Below are positions 18,666 to 25,054 of a stretch of 25,054 nt of DNA, piece after piece. The position numbers and the translations under genes are program-made. Source of the stretch: Beroe ovata (lineage: Eukaryota; Ctenophora; Nuda; Beroida; Beroidae); contig CAMPET010000007.1 in assembly GCA_946803715.1 (NCBI GenBank), forward strand, positions 392,790 through 417,843, written 5' to 3'. Below the pieces are notes generated by a model. That model saw only the letters and a list, made by a program, of their open reading frames with translations, ran no database searches and was not told the DNA's origin. Each line of letters opens with the position of its first letter. Within the stretch, counting starts at the first letter, position 1.

Positions 18666-19454
18666 CACCCCTGATGCTGGCACCTGTTCCATTTCAACTG
18701 TTTCTGCGTTTCTTATGATAGTTAGGTACTCGGGTGGTTGGTTTAATAGTTTTCCATCCGCATAGATGTAGAAATTAGAATAGATAGGTACAACTACATA
18801 GGAACCTGGATACTACTAAATCATTAATTATGATAAACATTAAAAGTAATTAAGCACTAAATAGATTAATTCGTGCGGAAAACATACAGAAACGATGTCA
18901 GAGTGCCAACCACAACTTTTACTGAACAATCATGACTGAGACAATCATGATTTCTGTAGAGAGCACACCTTATCCTCCAAATTCAGCCACGTCGCAATAT
19001 GCAGAGGTGCGATAATTGATTTATTTTCACCCCAAATGATCCAATTATTGATTTGGTTTTAAGGTACATGGTTCTAGAACGTTGGAAGTAATATAAGGAA
19101 AGTTTACCGTTCTTCTATGTGTTAATTTGAGTTAGGTTGTTGATCTGTTGAAATTTTTCATAATTAGATTTAGATAACTTATAGCTTCGAATTACAATTT
19201 AACCTGTAAATATAGCTGGAAACATACAGGCCCTCTAAAATCTTATCAAACTTTTTCGTCTTATTTTTCACAATTTAATTTAATTCACTGAAATCACATA
19301 TATTCTACACTAACGAATACTTCCTCAAGCGGTTACATATTGACCCCAAATGATAAGAAATCAGTTTTAGCCTCCTGTTCTTCTGCTTTGTACCACAACT
19401 CGAGCAACGAAGTACTCTTGACAAGGAAAAGACAGGACAATCGTCTATTTCGGC

Positions 19455-22411
19455 ATGGGGAATAACGCAGGTAAGACTAAGTGATCAAATGTGAAATGTC
19501 ATGATTCATTGCTGATTCGACCATTGAAATCAGATCTCTGTGAAGTGAAGAGTCATTCGCGAATAATCCGTGTTTTTCGTGCTGTATTAGTATAAAATTA
19601 AATGTTATCAAATTCACTGCCTCATGGCTTGTATAGCTGCCCATATACTATATTAGGCAAGGAAGCACAGCCATCTGCAGAAGAGGCAACAACCCCTGAC
19701 GCAGCTGAGACCACAACTACGACCACACCTAACGGGGAATTGGTGCCAGCTGGTGCTGAGGTCGACACAGAGCAACATCCAGCCGTTGCTGAGCAACCTG
19801 CTGAGCAACCAGCAGCAGTAGCTGCTGAAGAGAGCACAACTTACACAACTCTGGAGGAAAATGACTCCGAGTTCCTGAATGAACATTCAGTAGAAGCTGC
19901 AACAGTGGAAGCAGTGATCCCGCCAACAGAAAATGGTAATTCTTTTTCTTCCCAGTCCCTTTCTTCTTCTGGTCTATCGTCCTCGATTTCGTCATTGTCG
20001 TCTTCGGATTCGGATTCGTCCTCATCTGAATCTTCTTCCACCACATCTTCATCGATAGAAGAGAGTGAAACTTTGGTGCCACCAGTTGACACCCAGCCTC
20101 CAGAACCAGAGGAATCGGTCATGGCCCATGAACCTGCACCACTGATCACACCACAACCTCCCGTCCAGGAACCTGCAGATAGTGGTAAATTATCCAATAT
20201 TCCCTCCTCTGATTCTCGGGATGTCCTTCTCTCTTCTACTCTCTCTTCTACTCTCTCTCCATCCCCACTGGCTCACAAATCATCTTCCACAATCATTTTC
20301 TCATTCTGTCTTTTAAGATGTTCTTTTTGATATTTTCCGTTTTGTTACCCTTCTGATTTTTTCACTCTATGTTTGTAATTTTCTCCACTTTTGTTTCCTT
20401 CCTGTCTTCCCAACCTCTTTTTCCCACTTTCCCGTGAATTAGGAGGACATAATTATTCCTAATTTCCACTATGTCACGCACTCGGCCCAGCCACTCACTT
20501 CTCAGCCCACCTCGATTATATTTAGATTTCCCAATTCTTATACTTCTTCTGGCTTCTTCCCAAGTTTCACTTTTTCTCTCTGTTTCCCTGTTCCTGGGGA
20601 GGGAACTGCATGACGTGTACATCTGTCCACTCTTCTTCAGCAGAGACCTTTGTCCATGATATGACACATCGGCCAGTCTTGGAGGATGAAACTGGTAATT
20701 TTGCCGAGCTCTCAGAGGAGATATGAGTTGCATGTGATTCATGGAATGACAGAAATTGCCGCGCTTCTCCTGAATTGCTAAATTCATTTCCTATCAGAAT
20801 TACTGAAAAATTGATTTTGCGCTTTGCGTTGATTCAGATGGCGATATATACTGCATAAGTAAGTATGATTCTTCTTCTAGACGTGCCAATAGCTATTGCA
20901 TGTGTATATGTTATGTGATGATGTTAGAATCTCTGATATAATTTCTGAAGATCATTCATATCAAACCTTTCTGATTAGTGATTAGATAAAGGATAACTTT
21001 CTTAATCAGAACGAATCCTTATCTAATTGTAAATATTCTCTGATGATAAGACTTCTCACCTCAAAAGCATGCTTAATTAATTAATTGGTTAATAACCCTC
21101 CTCTCCCCCTTCTGCAGATAAGATAAGCATGTTGGAGGAGTCAGAACACTCAGTCGAGTCTCATGAGCGAGAGAAAGAGGTAGGAATCCCGGAAAATTCA
21201 CCCAATTCATCGCCTAATCGACTCAATATTTGATGGGCAACACGATTCCGACCGTTTCGGGTCTTGGTATTTGTTGGAAATTGCTCTTATTTTCGATAAA
21301 GCCTGAGTTGACACTAGAGGGTACATGGGACACAAAAAATCGTCTCAAGACGACAAATAAAGTCAGAATTATCTAGAAATTGGTATCAGAGTTCTTGATC
21401 ACTGTCCTAACAATCACTGTCCTAACAATATCCCGTCATAATCAGATATCCCGTCATAATCAGATCATTTGGAGAAAGTCGGTGTTTTGACCCTTTTAGA
21501 TTTCCATTCTGTATATACACTGGATATATCAGCCACGAGGCATATCATATGAATTCTTTCAAAGATATCAAGTCCTTTAAAAGGGCGCCAGGCGCCATCA
21601 TCCAACTGCATTTTCTTACTCTTTTTTCTCATTACATCCATATTCCATATTTCGGAAGACACTACTAAGCCCCACACCGCTGACTTTGTTGTTTCCAGGA
21701 GGGTTTACTATGCGAGGATAAGAGGTTTGATACAGTGATGAGGGTTGTTATTCATGGTGTGGCAGACATCAACCGATCAACTGATATCGGATCTGATGTC
21801 GACCCTTTCGTCGAGGTTCCTATAACTTTTAAATTTCATGGTCTAAATGTGATATTCTGTCAATGATATACCTACGTCCTGCAAGCTATAATGTATCAGA
21901 CATGAAATGTGATCGTATTTTCGGATTGACCCTGACCCCAGGTCTCAATCAGGTTCGAGCAAATCAAGTGTTATTGGGCGCCACCCAAGCGAAACAGGAC
22001 CAAACCACGGCCACCATAGAGGAATCATTCTACATCAAGACAGCGCTGGAACCAGAGAGTATCAAACTGAGATTCCTTCTCAAAGATCAGGACCATATGT
22101 CAGATGATGATCTGCTCGGCCATGTGAGTTGAATGGGGGCTAATTGGGTTCAAATTGGTTGTTATACGGGTGCTTATATTGGGTTTTGGGGGCGTGATGC
22201 TCACAGTTTTGATTTAGAGAAATGATTTATCATGAGCATTAGGACATGATGTTTTGTACTTCTGAGTATAATCTCCACAATTCAGGGATATTTCGATTTG
22301 GCAGAGGAAGATAACACCCTGAATCAGAAAGTTCATTTGAAGTGGAAAGGAATGGAAATTGGCACTGTGCAGATTAGTGTTGACCTGCAGAAACTTGTTG
22401 TTGTCAACTAA
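19455..22411 (+). CDS. C2-domain protein with predicted N-myristoylation and acidic low-complexity region
   Basis: Exons read in phase: 19455-19470, 19657-19935, 20059-20184, 20644-20694, 20838-20858 (21-base microexon, least sure), 21118-21179, 21699-21840, 21900-22123 (or from 21942) and 22286-22411 (TAA). The product is about 348 residues. MGNNAGK is an N-myristoylation-type start. Residues from about 7 to 170 are Ala/Thr/Pro/Glu-rich and probably disordered. The C-terminal third is a C2 domain: VMRVVIHGVADINRS as strand 1 and loop, DVDPFVEV as the SDPYVKV-like strand, IEESFYIK, IKLRFLLKDQDHMSDDDLLG matching the LxxxVxDxDxxxxDDxxG strand, then GYFDL and a closing strand. Aspartates in the two loops (DVD, DQD) could bind calcium. 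Membrane-associated scaffolding or signalling is inferred. The exon 7/8 junction is uncertain. The first large intron's open frame is discussed in the findings. Confidence 0.7.
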
Positions 22412-23850
22412 AAGTGGCGTCAGCTGCTGTTGACAAGCATTTTGATCGTGTTGACAAATCACTATCAAACTCAACTCGGGGAGTTATCAACTGTATCCTA
22501 ATTAGATTCCAACCTTAACTTCGAGGACAACTCTTTGAATCAGTGAAATGAAGTTCAAGTTATAACATGTCAATTTTGAGTTAAATTTTCAGTTTTTGAA
22601 TATCAATAGAGTTTCAGATTTTAATCGACGAATAGATTTTAACGTATTGATGAGTTTAACGAAGAGTAAGACTTTTTTAAATTTTGAGTGTTCTTCATAC
22701 TATAACTGTGAACGTTTTTAGTAATGTTTTGGTGTAAGTTGACGTACGAAATATATGGTTGACTGAAAATGAAATTATTTGTTTTTGTGAATTCGTCTTC
22801 ATGCATGTTAAGTGTTTTTCTTACGTGTTGCTTTGTTTATTGTTGCACTCACTGGTTACAATGAGGCTCTGCTCTTTAGAACCTTCAAGGTCACGTGGCC
22901 AAAAAGGCAAGTGCCCCCAACACTGATCGTTCGAAGACTGCATCCATCAGTGCGCGTGTCCCGCGTGCGGTTGGATCACGTGACTTGCTTTTATCCAACG
23001 CGAAAATGACGAGCTTGACTGGCCAACATTGCTTTAGCTTAGCTCTGTGCGCGGCTCGACTGCAGTCGCATATGGTGCACGGAGCATGCCATACCCATAC
23101 TTCGCGTAGTGGGTTTCTTACTCCCGCGACTGGAGCTGGGACCAATGACCATAAGTAACTTTAAAGTTATACGCATACTAGTATAACCCCTACAATACAT
23201 GTTCTTCCGTGGATCATGGATAAAGACGAAGTTCTCCATAAAATTGAATTCAAACACAAAGTCTGAAACTGAAAGTTCATTTTTAAAGCATCAGGGCTAA
23301 ATTTCCATCAAAAAATATATATAAAACAAGCACAACTCATCATATAATTATTAATTAACAGTGTCGATCCATCAGTCCCAAATTAATCAAAATTCAAACC
23401 GAATTAAATTCAAAATCAAATTGAGTATGACAATGTCCGCCCTTAATTTTCGTATAAAGTCCCCATTTAGTTTTCAGATTGAAAATATATAGCACAGCAA
23501 GATGAAGACATGATACGAAAACTGTATAGTTTTCATCGCTGTCAAGAAACAACGTTTCAATAAATTTTGATGGCTGAAGTACGACTATTCAAGCGACAAA
23601 TTTCGACTGAAAGTGAATAGATATATTCATATAAGACCAACATGATACACATGGATGCTTAGACACGGATCAAAAACGGATAAAGAAAACGCGATGGATC
23701 AAGATTGCACTTGCACGTTGCAGAACAAGATCTTGAACGACTTCGTCTCACTCTCAATCCCCTCTTTGACCCATGCGCGCGCACACATATGTAACTCAAG
23801 TAATTAATTAACCAATTAACTAATTAACTACCAATGTTAGCTGCAATGAT
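22412..23850. other. Spacer between convergent genes
   Basis: The spacer lies between the 3' ends of the C2-domain gene and GMPS, so its flanks should be 3' UTR. A patch of about 270 bases (22885-23155) is clearly richer in G+C and CpG, is open on both strands and contains two CACGTG E-boxes, but no known domain was recognised. The rest is AT-rich and unremarkable. Confidence 0.55.
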
Positions 23851-25054
23851 TTACTCCCACTCAGTGGTGCCGGGCGGCTTGTCAGTCAGGTCCAACATAA
23901 CACGGGACACGCCAATAACTCCACTGCAAGCGTAAGAGTTAGAATTGGATAGAATAATTTGCATCGGAAATTATAGGGGACCAATATTGACCCCAACGTC
24001 AAATGTGCACACTCAATGTCTCAATGTGGTATCTTCCCTCACATTGGCATTGATCCAACTCACCTAACTGCAGTAACCATATCAGTGACACACTGCTCGG
24101 ACAGGTGATCTCCAGGGACTGCTGCTTGACCTGGGAACATATGGGTGTGGTCACCACACGTGATTGTGATCTCAAGCAATAGAAATACCGGAAATCGAGC
24201 AAAACACTCATGATAAACAACGGGTATCATTAGACACCACGCAATATTACCCGTCATGAAATCTTGAGTCACGAAAGGTCGCAGGACTACAGAGTGCTTA
24301 GTTGAAGGTTCGTGTCTTGTTGGTCTGAAAACGAAGGATGATTTGACATTTCATAGCACTACCAACATACGACAAGACAAGACTACCATTTTCAAGGAAT
24401 TCTAGATCTCACCTATCAAAGTGAAGAGGCAGGAGGACTACAGGCATCTGGCTGATGCATTTCATCGCATCATGCTGTCTTAGAGTTTCCATGGCAACTG
24501 CGTCTGCTTCCTAGTGATGAAGTTGAGCATATTGATGTCATGAGTGATGTCAAGACCATTCATCAACTTGTTTCATCGAAATAGTTATTATAGTCTGGGC
24601 ATACATTGACGAAAATAGAAACTAAATTGACTATGATATAAATCCGATTCCATTTCAGACTTCATTAGGCTCCAATAGGTCTCTATAGGTCTCTATAGGT
24701 CTCTATAGGTTTATAGAAACACAAAAAATATTCGCACTGCAGTAGAAAATGGAGAAATCGTTTTTTGCGCCCGTCAAATTCGGTCAATGTATGCCCATGA
24801 TAAACATCCCAAAAACTAGATATTGGGGTAATACTGCTCATGACAAGTGTCTCTTACCCGTAGCTTGGCTACAGAGCCAGGAGAGAGCAGGGTTGGTGTG
24901 ATGTCACGAACAGGGGCCTCGACCATTCCACCAAATATATAACAACACCTGGTAACAGTACTGGTAACAACACCTGGTAACAGTACTGGTAACAACACCT
25001 GGTAACAGAGCTGGTAACAACACCTGGTAACAGCACCTGGTAACAGTACTGGTA
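23851..25054 (-). CDS. GMPS: GMP synthase (glutamine-hydrolysing), C-terminal part
   Basis: The last five exons are present: 24948-24858, 24510-24413, 24324-24251, 24130-24064 and 23923-23851 (TAA at 23851-23853). All join in phase, giving about 133 residues; the rest lies beyond the right edge. GMPS converts XMP to GMP with ATP and glutamine in purine synthesis in the cytosol. The segment is the C-terminal dimerisation domain. YIFGGMVEAPVRDITPT corresponds to the human YIFGPPVKEPPTDVTPT; SQMPVVLLPLHFDR, VVLRPFVTQDFMTG and the invariant tail KPPGTTEWE follow. The glutaminase and ATP-pyrophosphatase domains are not in the window. The first exon visible starts with an AG acceptor inside a minisatellite unit. 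Identity is secure. Confidence 0.95.
24681..24710. repeat. 10-bp tandem repeat (CTCTATAGGT), three units
   Basis: Three exact units plus partial flanking copies (AATAGGT, AGGTTTATAG) in the GMPS intron 24511-24857. Confidence 0.85.
24941..25054. repeat. 25-bp minisatellite running off the right edge
   Basis: About four and a half units starting AACAACACCTGGTAACAGTA, with small changes in later units, continuing past the end of the window. On the minus strand every unit reads TTACCAG|GTGTTGTT. The last such AG, at 24949-24950, is the acceptor of the GMPS exon ending at 24948, so the exon's first eight bases belong to the repeat. Confidence 0.85.

Larger units (their letters stand above)
16871..19454. 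other. Intergenic spacer between divergent genes
   Basis: The spacer lies between the 5' ends of the peptidase gene (minus) and the C2-domain gene (plus), so it should hold both promoters. No exon could be supported. Visible structure: GTTACATGATGTG / GTGAGTGTAACAT repeats (17115-17185), TG-rich sequence (17490-17570), a 35-bp minisatellite (17584-17723), a GC hairpin (18313-18331), AGTTTCTTA repeats (18395-18510) and a 23-bp direct repeat (18620-18665). The rest is plain AT-rich DNA. Confidence 0.55.

Noticed and set aside
19622-20197. Minus-strand open frames opposite the C2-domain gene's acidic exons
   Set aside because: They are complements of low-complexity Ala/Thr/Ser codons. The plus strand gives the phase-consistent gene ending in a C2 domain.
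20362-20787. Minus-strand 141-codon frame
   Set aside because: It is the antisense of a pyrimidine-rich intron, giving a Lys/Arg/Glu-rich artefact with no domain.

Overview
This is animal nuclear DNA with spliced genes (GT..AG introns), AT-rich introns and spacers full of minisatellites, and three single-N assembly joints (10017, 11732, 16083). Nothing bacterial, viral or organellar is visible. The gene content (a PIM-type kinase, a glutamate carboxypeptidase II-like M28B peptidase, GMP synthase and a C2-domain protein) fits an invertebrate metazoan. The intronless PIM gene and repeat-rich compact introns would suit a sponge, but that placement is inference.

Layout. 1-1720: no gene seen. 1721-3046 (-): a four-exon gene for an unrecognised basic, proline-rich protein of about 249 residues, with an array of five AP-1-like sites about 340 bp upstream. 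3047-6480: spacer ending in a satellite-like tract. 6481-15907 (-): an 18-exon gene for a secreted M28B peptidase of about 708 residues, reconstructed by splice phase and homology; all zinc ligands are present but most of the glutamate-binding pocket is lost. Its introns carry minisatellites, a hairpin/MITE-like element (about 9450-9727) and, in the intron 10869-12586, a complete intronless PIM-like kinase gene on the same strand (10993-12062) with an N-myristoylation signal. Part of the kinase is duplicated across an N. 15295-16870: exons 1 and 2 of the peptidase occur twice, the second copy starting at an N. 16871-19454: spacer with minisatellites. 19455-22411 (+): a gene for a predicted myristoylated, acidic, Ser/Thr/Pro-rich protein with a C-terminal C2 domain. 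22412-23850: spacer with one CpG-rich patch. 23851-window end (-): the last five exons of GMP synthase, with a 25-bp minisatellite overlapping a splice acceptor.

The genes share no obvious pathway. The peptidase and C2 genes are divergent; the C2 and GMPS genes are convergent. The points most worth a second look are the nested lipid-anchored PIM kinase, the altered peptidase pocket, the unrecognised basic protein, the AP-1 array, and a dispersed TTGACACC / GGTGTCAA repeat family. All exon boundaries were read by eye from splice consensus, reading phase and recalled family alignments; no search was run.
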